Shown: piece after piece, positions 33,962-44,545 of the stretch | Position numbering within the stretch: the stretch's first letter is position 1 | Layout: every line of letters begins with the position of its first letter | Assembly: GCF_905220565.1 (NCBI RefSeq) | Contig: NC_059403.1 | Location: forward strand, 4,154,001-4,218,000 | Direction: 5' to 3' | Source: Melitaea cinxia | Taxonomy: Eukaryota > Arthropoda > Insecta > Lepidoptera > Nymphalidae | Length of the DNA stretch: 64,000 bases | Notes under the pieces: generated by a model | What the model was told of the DNA's origin: nothing | Databases searched by the model: none | The model's input: the letters and a program-made list of their open reading frames with translations, nothing else | Translations under genes and position numbers: made by a program

Positions 33962-34879
33962 AAATAACACGCGTATAACCTAAAAATACAATTTTCATGA
34001 GCGTGAATCGAATGCGCTACGTTAGCGCATTAGCCAGCCGCTGTAATCACTGCATCAACGCAACGCCAAAGAGCGCAAGCGTCAGCTTTTCTCTCGCTAC
34101 TGCTACCCTGGGGTTTTAGTTAGTACCTTAGTGAGATTTAGCTAATTAATCTTAGTAACGTTATATTTTCCGATTATTTGTCATACCCTTGACATTCTCG
34201 AGTATATGAAAGATCACCCAATTTACATAAATAAAATACAGTGGTGAAAAACTGTTTTCATAGACCCTTGAACACATTTGATATTATTTGAAAAGTAGAA
34301 AAAAAAACTTCGACTTTCATTTAATCTTTCGATGTTCAGAAACAATTTTTTTTTTTTTTATAATAAAGGCCAGACTGCGAAAAGGTTGGTTTTATTGCAA
34401 CAACAGTTGTCTTCCTAAACTTACGAGTATGTGTCGCAAGGTTCTCATTGTCGAGGGATTATTACTTTGATGAAAATGCTTACTTTTGTGTTCGAATTTT
34501 GTGTGAATTTAAAAGCTTCAAAATAATTTTAAGAAAAGGAAAATTCCAAGCTCAGAGACTGAAATTAAAATGAAATAAACGAGATAAAAAATAAGTTTTT
34601 TTTTGGAGCGTGGATTACTGTTTTCATTTCCGAAAAGCATTACATAGTTTTTAGCGTCAACATGTGTTTTATATTCTCTTTTGTTTTGGCTCGAAGTCAT
34701 TTCTTATGGCTCGAAGCAACTTCTTACTCTTAGAACACTGCAAAGTTTAATGTCAGCCTATGGCTTTCAAAGAATCTTTCCGGTGTAGTGTTGCGAAACC
34801 GTCGATCCCAATTGATGGTATGAGAACTTTATTTACCTACTTTTGGTACACAATGAACTTAACTTTAGTACTGACGTTT
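33962..34879. other. No recognisable feature
   Basis: AT-rich. Two short chance frames, nothing supported. Confidence 0.45.
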
Positions 34880-35056
34880 TACTTTAACCTGCGCGCTTTC
34901 ATTCATCTTTTCTGTTCCGAGAGTCTTGGGTTCGATTCCCGCCCTGAATCTGTGTTTATCGAAAAAATAAAATGTGTAGCTATATTAGTCGGCTGTTAGC
35001 TTTACCGCGATCATTGGGTTAGCTTATCTTAGGAACATAGGATTATGTGTAATATC
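34880..35056 (+). repeat. tRNA-headed SINE, disrupted
   Basis: A B-box TTGGGTTCGATTCCCGCC at 34927 is followed by GTGTAGCTATATTAGTCGGC, TGTTAGCTTTACC and a TAATATCT tail. The tail appears to resume after the TIR element, at 36250, with TATAGATATTTATTTATTT. The SINE therefore predates the element inserted in its tail. Confidence 0.6.
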
Positions 35057-35058
35057 TA

Positions 35059-35473
35059 GGGTAAAACCGGGATAGATGCCTCACTTTTTGAAATAGCCAC
35101 CTAATTTTAAAAATATTATTTTTATCCGAATAATTTTTATTAATATAGCTAGCTCAATCCTTTATGTTGAATTATGACTATTTTTTTTCAACCTAGCCAA
35201 TGCAGATTAAGCAGAAATTAGCTTTTCGTGAACCCTTTTTTTGAGGATAGATGCCTACCTGTATGGATAGTTGCCTCACCATGAAAATAGTGAGTAGGAT
35301 AGATGCCCTTTAAACCGTGTAAACGAAAAACCAAACCAAATGTTAGGTTAGGCTACTCCTAAAACATCGATTGTCTCCAAGAAACATGGGCCATAGCAAT
35401 GAAATTTTTTTTGTGTTTTTTTATATCTTTTAATTGTTATAATTAGAATATAATTTTTATATCACACAGATTA

Positions 35474-35533
<60 letters not shown>

Positions 35534-36249
35534 TTAATTAAAATTTACAAGCATTTATTCAACAAAAGTATAAATTCTTAATTGTTGGTCTAAAATATTC
35601 ATATCAAGTGTTAACATGCACATGGCACAATCATACTTTCTCATCGAAAGCTGACTGTAGGTTTTCTATAGTCCAAGAACATACTCGAGCTCGCATTTCT
35701 TCCTTTCTTTTATATTTTCGTGGCATAGTTCTGCTAGAATCAGTAAAACATCCAAACATAAATATACCTAAATACATAAAAAACATAACAGACACAAAAA
35801 AAAATATACATATAAACTTACTCTGTATATGGTAAGGGCACCTATACCTCGAAAAATCAGGGCAACTATCCTTTGTGATTGGGATAGATGCCCACGTATT
35901 TTTTAAATAAATTATAAACAAAATAGCATCTATTTACAACTATATGCAGACTCAATGACCCAGTATATAGACGTGATAAAAAATATAACGGAATTTATTA
36001 CTATTTATAAAATTATACAACCTTAAATACTAACCTTTAAAACTTTGACGTGTTTGTAAATTTCGCCACGGAGAAAATTACACACACGATCCAAACGCGT
36101 CCTTGCCACACGAATATCTGTGGATATCCAAGGTACGGGGTGTCTTCGACTCCTACTTATGCGATTAATTTTTATTTGTGAGTTCGGGATGTTAGGTTTT
36201 TAGAACATGAGGCATCTATCCCACTGCGGCATCTCTCCCGGTTTTACCA
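35059..36249. mobile_element. 1.19-kb TIR element with GGATAGATGCC subterminal repeats
   Basis: Ends GGGTAAAACCGGGATAGATG (left) and the complement of TGGTAAAACCGGGAGAGATG (right) are inverted repeats. TA lies just outside both ends (35057-35058 and 36250-36251), as in Tc1/mariner insertions, although another boundary by one or two bases is possible. The 11-mer GGATAGATGCC or a one-base variant occurs at 35070, 35245, 35265, 35297 and 35882 on +, and at 35861, 36211 and 36228 on -. Such subterminal clusters usually bind transposase. There is no transposase frame, so the element is non-autonomous. A (TA)n run fills 35474-35530. Superfamily uncertain. Confidence 0.8.
35474..35530. repeat. (TA)n microsatellite inside TIR element
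   Basis: About 28 uninterrupted TA units, the longest pure microsatellite in the window. Confidence 0.97.
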
Positions 36250-36659
36250 TATAGATATTTATTTATTTTATTTACCTTTGGGATCAGCGTATAATGTTAT
36301 TAAAGGTACCCTAAAATTTGGAGTAGCTCTTTACACAATGATGTTTCGAGTTTTGTAAAACTTTTAGTTACGTAAAAATAATTTAAATGTATCTTTAACA
36401 TATCTACACACTATTAATATATATATAGAATAAAATAAATTCATTTAAGTTTAATATATTGTATTACAGAACCTAGGTCTACGTAATACGTAGTAGCTAA
36501 CTCACGTTAATTTTGTGTTATAGCAAGGATCTATAATAAACAGTTGTGTATTATTCGATATCGTCAGAACAGCCTTTACGACGGTATGGAACAGCTGGCT
36601 GAATTGTATTACAGAATACACTCACAATAAGTTTTTTTTTTGATCAAATAGGTAATTGA

Positions 36660-36912
36660 ATTAAGAGAGGTAGCAGTCCGACTGGGGAAGTCCCTCGATC
36701 TTACAAAAGATCACAGATAAATAATACTGCTTTCAAGTAGTGTTTTATTCGAATGGTGAATAACGTGACCAGAGCTTCTGGGAAGGGGTGGGGGTAGGTT
36801 CGGCAACGCAGTTGCAATGCTTCAGGTTTTGCAGGCGAATATAAACTACGGTAACTCCTTACCAGGTGTCAGGTGAGTCGTACGCTTGTTTGCTGACCTA
36901 GTTATAAAAAAA
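36660..36912 (+). mobile_element. Degenerate LINE 3' tail
   Basis: AGAGGTAGCAGTCCGACTGG, GGTCACGTTATTCACC (as complement) and CAGGTGAGTCGTACGCTTGT then TTGCTGACCTAGTTA and an A-run follow the order of 57777-58062, with about 40 bases missing at the start. Confidence 0.78.
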
Positions 36913-39443
36913 AATACATGACATTTTCCTGACCTCCTAACGATTATCCAAACCTCTGTGTAATTTTCTTGATTTATTTCGCAAAACCCTTCTACAAAGT
37001 ATTTCAAAACATAAGGAAAAATAAGCCGAATTGGTCCAGCCGATTTTGAGTTTATCCTTCTTAGTAATACATTTAAGGGTTATTTTTTTTTACATAGATA
37101 AATTGAATTTGTTTTCACGGTCGAGTAATATATGACGGCGTCGTCAATATTTAGGAAAAACGGGTGCAACTGACCTGATGTCATCGAGTATGACATCGAA
37201 TGATATAATAAGAAGTATTTGTAAGATGAAGTTATAGTATACATATGTGAATATGATGATTGCCGGATAACCATATGCGCTTAAAAACGGTCGAAGTAAA
37301 TGTATAATTTAATAAGAATTATAATTGAATAATAACTGACTATAAAATATAGCTGTTTCATTGTATAAGTTAGCCATATCGGCTCTTGATGTTATATACA
37401 TTTACTACTAACTGACTATATACATTTGAATTGAAAATAAAACTAAATAAATTACTAGGAACATTTCATTGTTTGTTACACTAAATTGTTCGAATATAAA
37501 ATTACATTTACAAAGAGTAAAATAAAATGCGAATCAGTAATTTTATAGATAGTATTACACTGTCGTGTAATAAAGGCAATTTGTATTTAGTTAAGGTCAT
37601 TATTCGTGAAAATAAAATGTAAGTTGAAGTAAACAGACGGACGTTCTAATTGATTGTGGTATATTTTTTGTTGCTTTTACTATCTCAGAGCGAGAATATG
37701 ACATAACGGAGAAAATAGATTTTTACAGTAATAACTATTAAATGTATAATAATTTAAAAAATTAATTAGTGAAATATATTTAGTAAAATATCAAAAACTG
37801 ATATTTAAAACGTGAGAAAATCAAGAGTAGCTGAATATTTAAGTTTCTGAGCTTTTTAATCGTAGATGGAAAGTTAAGGTTCTAGAAACACATGGCTTAT
37901 AGCAGAACTATTCATATTTCTTATCGCGTCAGATGTCTTATGACTACTGATTGATGAACGTAGACATTACAGTAACTGGTTCACCTGTCATGATAAAATA
38001 GTGTTTGCTTAGAATAAACAGGATGTTTGTTCTGGTCTGGGTGTTTGTATTTCTATTTGTACGTGTTCTCGAATCTCCAATACAGAATTTCATCCTATTA
38101 TAAGCAGTGAGTGTGGGGTATTTATGTTAAACAAATGTTTCTTTTAGACTCATATCAAATCAATAAGAAAAATTATAGAAAATAGTGCATTTTTTAATTC
38201 AAATTATTATTATCTAGTCTTACTTATATCTTAGTTTTATTTTGTATTTTTGACCATTTAGTAATTGAAATTAAAGAAAACTATAGTGAAATGACTACTT
38301 ACTAAAAAGACATGTATCGGATGTGTAAAACATATTTTAGTAGGTATGATTTGAATTTCTTGTACGTCTTTTTTTTATAATAGTATATAATACGATTGAT
38401 ATATTTTACTCAAAACTTATAGTCAGCATTCGAAAAATTTCAATATGATTTTTATTTCTGCATACACTTGAGCAATTCCATTTACATCGATTAATTGACT
38501 GAGCACGTCAGGTATACGAATTTGTTTCGTCCAAATAAACTGTATATGCACCTGAATATCTAATATTATCATTGACTAGATAGATATAGATAACATATAA
38601 ACTTTGCAATTAGTAATGCTTAATTTGTCTTTTAGTATTAAGAGTCTATATATATATAATTATATACTGTTAATTTATAGACAGTAATTAATTTGTTGAT
38701 TGTTTTTCACTTAATTTTAACATACATAGACCCTTATTTTTATATTACTTAAAACAAATAATATAACATAAGCGAGAAACTTATAACCCAAGAAATGTCA
38801 ATGTGATAAGATGCTATAAAGATAAAGAAATTTCGAAACTAATTTATAGGTATAATTAAAATATAAATGGAAATCAATAAAATTACTAGTTTCATTATTA
38901 ACAGAAGAAAAATAAAAATCATAGCAATGAAAAAAAAATAGTCATAAATTACGAACTACTTTAAAAAAATAAGCTATTAACAGCAAGTAGTTTTTTTTAA
39001 AGTAAGACGTAGCTGCTCACTTTTTAAAATTAGAATATTGGGATACAGAAGAAATAGAAACGAAAGTACTGCTATGCAGTATGATTCATTTGTTTTTATA
39101 GTCTGAAGTTTTATGCTGAATACTTATACGTAATCCCTTTATCCTGACTACGCCGTAATTTTATCATATCATAATAAATCAACCAATTAGAGCGATAATG
39201 TTCTGACGTTAACGACTCTCTTCACCGATAAAACAGTCGCCACTATTTTAAAAGATATTAATACTCTTTATATCCAAAGAAAAAGTATATCTGGATATAA
39301 TAACATGATTTGAAACATTATATTGGACAATGTATGCTAATGAGGGCGTGGCGCATGAGACACGAGGTACATGAGAGCATCTAATAATACACTATTTATT
39401 ATTCATCAAGAATGAGCAAAATTACAAAAATTGCTGGGAGATA
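36913..39443. other. No recognisable feature
   Basis: 2.5 kb of AT-rich sequence with short chance frames only. No repeat shared with the rest of the window could be seen. Confidence 0.5.
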
Positions 39444-39490
39444 AGTACAAAAAGGGGGCCTTATCGCTAAAGTGTAATCTCTTCGAAGCA
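39444..39490 (-). mobile_element. LINE 3' UTR fragment (GCGATAAGG type)
   Basis: Minus strand CGAAGAGATTACACTTTAGC then GATAAGGCCCCCTTTTTG resembles the blocks in 51590-51742 and 52070-52175. Very short, so tentative. Confidence 0.55.
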
Positions 39491-39642
39491 AACTTAGAGC
39501 AGAGGAAATGGTAGCCACATAGTGGTACGCAGTATAGGTGGTTTTAATCTATATACATACGATACATATAGATAGAGAAAATAATGAAACAATTTAAAAC
39601 TAATATTGTTATTAATGACCTGTATTTTAATTGATATTTTTT

Positions 39643-39700
39643 GAAAGTACGGAAGGCACAATATATATAATAATTATATCTTGTGCCTTTCGTACTTTTT
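39643..39700. other. miRNA-like hairpin
   Basis: Left arm GAAAGTACGGAAGGCACAA (39643-39661) pairs with right arm TTGTGCCTTTCGTACTTTTT (39681-39700). Pairing is continuous except one G-T wobble and the ends. The loop is 19 bases, AT-rich and can itself fold. Size suits a pre-miRNA, but a minimal palindromic MITE would look the same. No known miRNA seed was recognised. Confidence 0.55.
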
Positions 39701-40124
39701 TTAAAGACTTCTTCCAAGGGCGCTGGGTTCTCCAAAATGTATTAAACTTCTGGATAAAAAATATCCACAATCCTAGGTCGCAAATGTTGGTAAGCTTCAG
39801 ATTCATTCGTTAGTTCTGTCATTTCCAGCTAAGATACAGACTGAATAAAATTTAAAAAACAAAGTATTTTTGTCTTCAGTTTCTGTTATAAAAAAGCTCT
39901 TAATAAAATGTTCATTCTATATTAAATGTGCAGAATTTGATCTTACTCAGTTATACTATAAGAACAGATAAAATATGCTTTTAATAGCAAGCAAAAAAAA
40001 ATGTCTAAAATTAAAATAAGAGGAAACGGCTGAAGACATTGTATATATAAATAACGTATGAAGATATTGTCTCTTAAAATCGTTGAATTGCATTTATTTT
40101 ATTAAAAATTAGACATTTTTTTTC
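39701..40124. other. No recognisable feature
   Basis: AT-rich. Nothing supported. Confidence 0.45.
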
Positions 40125-40560
40125 ATTTCAATAAAAAAAAAAGACCCATTCTGGGTTTGGCGGAAATAATTGTAACATTAATTGAAGTTTATGGAGAAAA
40201 AAAAAATAAAAAATAAAAAATGTCGAACTTCGAAAAAAATAACGAGTTTATTAAAAAAAAAGCGATAATTTCATAGTGGATCATGCTATATTTTTGTGTC
40301 TACTTTATCGAAAAATTCATTTAAAAACAAAAATTAAGAAAAAGATACCAGAAGGTAAATTTTTGAAAAAAAATATGCCTATTTGAAAATAAAAAAGCTA
40401 TATTTTGAAAAATTCGTAACTTTTTTGGTTTAGATAAAAAAGTTGAAAAAAATAAAATAATGTTTTTCAAAGGGTATAAAAATGGAAAAATTTTGGCCAG
40501 ATCGAAAGGGCCGGTTTCAAAAGTGGTCGATTTGGCATGGAATACTCTATATATATCTAG
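40125..40560 (+). repeat. Strand-asymmetric A-rich tract
   Basis: Over 400 bases with repeated GAAAAA and AAAAATAAAA on the + strand and few C, opening near GACCCATTCTGGGTTTGGCG and closing with GATCGAAAGGGCCGGTTTCA then TTTGGCATGGAATACTCT. The defined ends suggest a transposon remnant, but I cannot name it. Confidence 0.45.
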
Positions 40561-42443
40561 TGTTTTTTATTTCAGGCCATTTAGTATAAAATAGCAAGCG
40601 AAATAACGTATACAAAAACATAGGAAATACAACCGCCTAGAACCCGTCTAACCTTCTGAGATAAGTCACATCAAGTGCTTTTCAATTCGAACGTGAAAGA
40701 CTCTCGTTCTAAAAATATCTACAAGTATCTATCGTTATGCTGCCTAAGTTAAGATAGAATAAATTCTGATCTGATACTTCTGTACTATATTTTTAAATTA
40801 ATTTCGAAGCACATGACTTGACTTTTGAATTGAACTTGATCATAGCGTTTCAATAAGTAACTATTTAAATTAAAAAAAAGTCTATAAATAACTCTACATC
40901 TTAAATAAATATATGCATATTATAAATAAAAATTTTATAAAGCGGCGAAATTTGTATCGCCTTATTTTTTTATCTCTGAATATATTATATTAATTTTTTA
41001 TACAAATATTGTTCTGACAATAACAAACTCAAATAAAAAAAAATACACAAAGTTGTTTCCATAAACTTTTGTTCCATATAAAGTTATGTAAATTTGAATG
41101 TTTCGAATAATTTGAAAGAAAAACCATAAAAAAGCTGGTAATTTTATTCCTAAACTTTACAGATATTTATTTTTGTTACCTGCAGTACATATTAATGTAG
41201 AGTACTGAAATGTTTGAAAGGGCCAAATTTATTCTGTAGGTCGCCGCAAATCTAGTTAACCGCATCACGTCCGTTATACAAAAATCACAAAGATAAGCGT
41301 CCCCGAGAGAGCACATCTCTTTGTATATATATGTACGTTGAAAACATTTGATGGACATATCGACCTTACATTGACCTAGGTTCAACTTTGTTAACTAGAA
41401 TTAGAGAATAAGCTGTTATAAAATGGATAATTAGCTTAATGATAGATACAAAATAATCTATTAAGCACATTTTACCATTAACAATTATTCTGAATAAAAA
41501 TTAAACTTGATAAAAATCTTTAGTAAATATTCTTTTCGTTAATAATAGTAATAGAATAGTTGTTATAAAAACGTAATATTCTAGAAATATTTATAATTTA
41601 TAAACAAAAACCGTCACCCACTCTTTTAAGCGTATACATCTACATAAATATTTTCACATATAGACGCACATTCATACAAACACATAACATATAAGCAAAC
41701 ATTATCATACATATGCACAAATTTATACATGCACGTTCATACATAAATACTATCATCCTTAACGGTTTCAACAAATTTATGTTTTGATACTTGTCAGATC
41801 AGTTGAAATTTATTTACATCTCAATTCTCTTCATATGTATAAATATGTTGTTATTAAACAACGTAAGTTTCATGCATGTTTGCTCATGCGGGATACACAC
41901 TAGACCGTGTTTTTCAACCAAAGGGCAAAAATTATGACATTTGAATCATAGTAAAGGATTTTTTTTTCATCCCATGACTAATTGTGAATATTTCACGAGT
42001 TTTATTCGACAATTAAGGTATAAGGGAAATTCCAAGACCCGTATGCGTCGACCCGAAATTAAGGATCGTAGCGGATTATGTTCAGACCCCTTCCTTTGTC
42101 CAGGGATAAGGTATAAACGTTCAATTACTTTATGTCATTTAGTAGATTAATAAAAAAACTTCTCACATATAAGAGCTTCTAATATGCTGAAACTAGCAAT
42201 GATGTTATTTAATAACGCCTACCTTGATAAAAAAATAGCATTTTTTAGTAATAGGGACATGGGTTACAAAAGGCCGTGGATGTATTTTAATTGTAAAAAA
42301 ATATGCTGAAACTTTACTTCAGGGGTTCACAAAAACTTGATTGATTGCTTTAGCCCTAGAGAAAAGAGAAAGGCCGAGAGAAAGGTCCAGTAGTGGGATT
42401 AACATACTATTGTATTTTTTAATTATTATATGTTTATACATAT
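40561..42443. other. No recognisable gene; one AC-rich tract
   Basis: AT-rich. At 41620-41750 there is a G-poor run of CATA/CACA-type words similar to 19870-19975. A 69-codon frame at 41941-42150 has no family resemblance. Confidence 0.45.
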
Positions 42444-42775
42444 GACGACGCGTTGGCGCAACGGTCACAGCCCTGGTTTGTGGCTGTTGCGCTGGCGGTT
42501 GCAGGTTCGATCCCCGCACATAATAAACATTTGTATTGGCCATACAGGTGTTTGCCGTGGTCTGGGTGTTTGTGTAGTCCTTGTGGGTCTCCCCACCGTG
42601 CCTCGGAGAGCACGCTAAGCCGTCGGTCCTTGTACACCTGATAGCGATCGTTACTCATAGTAGGGAATATATCCGCCAATCCGCAGTTGAGCAGCGTGGT
42701 GGATTAAGCTATGATCCTTCTGCTATATGGGGAAAGAGGCCTATGCCCAGTAGTGGGGTATTACAGGCTGAAGCG
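42444..42775 (+). repeat. tRNA-derived SINE, full length
   Basis: The best full-length, + oriented copy: head GACGACGCGTTGGCGCAACG, B-box GCAGGTTCGATCCCCGC, GGTCTCCCCACCGTGCCTCG, CGATAGCGATCGTTACTCAT, CCTATGCCCAGTAGTGGGGT and end TTACAGGCTGAAGCGA. A small duplication around the TTTGTGGCTGTTGCG segment distinguishes the head from 5371-5713. Pol III transcription from the internal boxes is expected for the family. Confidence 0.92.
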
Positions 42776-43125
42776 ATACATATAGCAATCTCACGTAAAG
42801 TATATTTTGATAGGATATCTGTATAAATACGCTACAATTGGTGAAAAAACATTATAAGTTGTCTAGTTTAGTAACGTCTATTACCAATTAGCTACGTCGC
42901 ATCAATTTGCTAGAAAGACAGATTTATATGCATCAGCTAATATTGTCAGCATGTGGTCGCACTTGTAGGTGTGCTATAAATAATTGTACCTACCATGCCC
43001 CTTGCAACACTATTATATAATTTTGATTGATCGTTTGGCGCAGTAACTACCGCATTTGTCTTATACGTCAGAGCTAATGCCTCGCCTATGATGTGTTACA
43101 TTACTGCAACACCATTATAAACTTT
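42776..43125. other. No recognisable feature
   Basis: AT-rich. Nothing supported. Confidence 0.45.
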
Positions 43126-43413
43126 TTATTTTTTTTTTTATATCACTAGGTCGCCAAACAAGCGTACGGCTCACCTGATGGTAAGAGATTACCGTAGCTG
43201 TATATGCCTGCAACACCAGAAGCATCGCAAGCGCGTCGCCAACCCTACCTCTATCCTTCCCAGGAGCTCTAATTACCTTACTCACCACAGGGACACAACA
43301 CTGCTTGAAAGCAGTTTTATTTAGCTGTGATCTTCTGTAAGGTCGAGGTACTACCCCAGTCGGGCTGCTCCATATTTTGAGCAGGAAATTCCTGCTGTAC
43401 CCTACCTCAGATG
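43126..43413 (-). mobile_element. LINE 3' tail, well preserved
   Basis: Minus strand: CTGAGGTAGGGTACAGCAGG, TCCTGCTCAAAATATGGAGC, GTACCTCGACCTTACAGAAG, ACAGTGTTGTGTCC region and GGTGAGCCGTACGCTTGTTT then a poly-A tail. Same order as 49702 and 57777. No coding frame of an RT is attached. Confidence 0.85.
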
Positions 43414-44257
43414 GCAAACTTTTGGTGTTTCGTGTGTTCAAGTGTAACTTAAGTTAAAGTAGTCTATTAAATTTAGCTTTTGAAGCAAATAAGTAACCAG
43501 AACCTTTTACTTATATAAGTAGAAATTCTCAGAATATCTTATTTATTAATTTTTACTTAAATATTTAGTTATAAGATTATTTTCATATGTATTCTGATTT
43601 TGAAATTATAGATTTACATAAGTACTTTATTATATATTATATCTATACATTATTTTTACCGCTTTTTCTGCTATTTTATTCAAGTTTAATTTAATTATGT
43701 TTTACTTTCATTCATATTTTGTACGATTACCTTACGATTTAATCTGTCCAAAAATTTATATTATACGTCTCTACACAGCTACATATGCTGGTAATAAGTT
43801 TATAGAGTTCATTTGTTTAATTGAATGATTGTCATACCGACTTAAACAACGACAAAACCCATCAAATTATAAAGACTGGTTAAGGAAGGTTATAGGCTAT
43901 AAATAAACACGCTGCGCCACATAAGAACGTGGCAGTAGCTATAAACTTCATGTAGGTACGACCTTGCTGGCGATGTGAAGATTGATAATACGATTCTAGG
44001 ACTCTTGCCTTCTTTGTAGATATAGGAAAAAATCTATGATATCTGTAAACAACAAACAGCAGAGTTCACTGCCGCGCAGAGAATTGACGTAAATTATGTT
44101 TTCTCATTAGCGCTGAAGCCTGAACGCCTTCACGCGTTTAATTATAAAAAAGTGCTGAATAATTTCTTACAACATTCCATTCTGATGTTTTATGCTTTAT
44201 TCACTTATCGGAATTAGAATTTTTTAGCTAGAAAGCATATTTTTTTGTTCGTTTTAA
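43414..44257. other. No recognisable feature
   Basis: AT-rich. Nothing supported. Confidence 0.45.
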
Positions 44258-44545
44258 CACTTTTTAGCCAAGTTCAAAAAAGGAAGAGGTTCTCAATTTG
44301 ACTGTATTTTTATGTGTTACCCCATAACTTTTTAGTGGTTCGACCGATTTCGATGATTGTTTTTTAATCAAAAGGTGATACTTATCATGTAGTCTCGTTT
44401 TAGTTTAATTGAGATCTGATGACTACTTGTTGGAAAATCTTTTATAACGTGTATTAAATCATCTATTTTTACGTCTACCTACGTTTTATAACTTGTCGAT
44501 GTAATTGAAGTCCGTTTTTTTTTTGTTTTTGAGCAAACACACTTA
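44258..44545 (+). repeat. AACCGACTT repeat, short form
   Basis: AGTTCAAAAAAGGAAGAGGT and CTCAATTTGACTG at the start, GATGTAATTGAAGTCCG plus T-run and TTTTTGAGCAAACACAC at the end. Lacks the 142-bp array of 31692-32428, so it shows the repeat's normal ends: no Helitron terminus follows it. Confidence 0.78.

Noticed and set aside
35608..35921. Frames on both strands inside the 1.19-kb TIR element, possible transposase remnant
   Set aside because: Short, overlapping on opposite strands and without DDE-type motifs.
43115..43441. 108-codon frame on the minus strand
   Set aside because: It translates the LINE 3' tail repeat; the other copies have no conserved frame.
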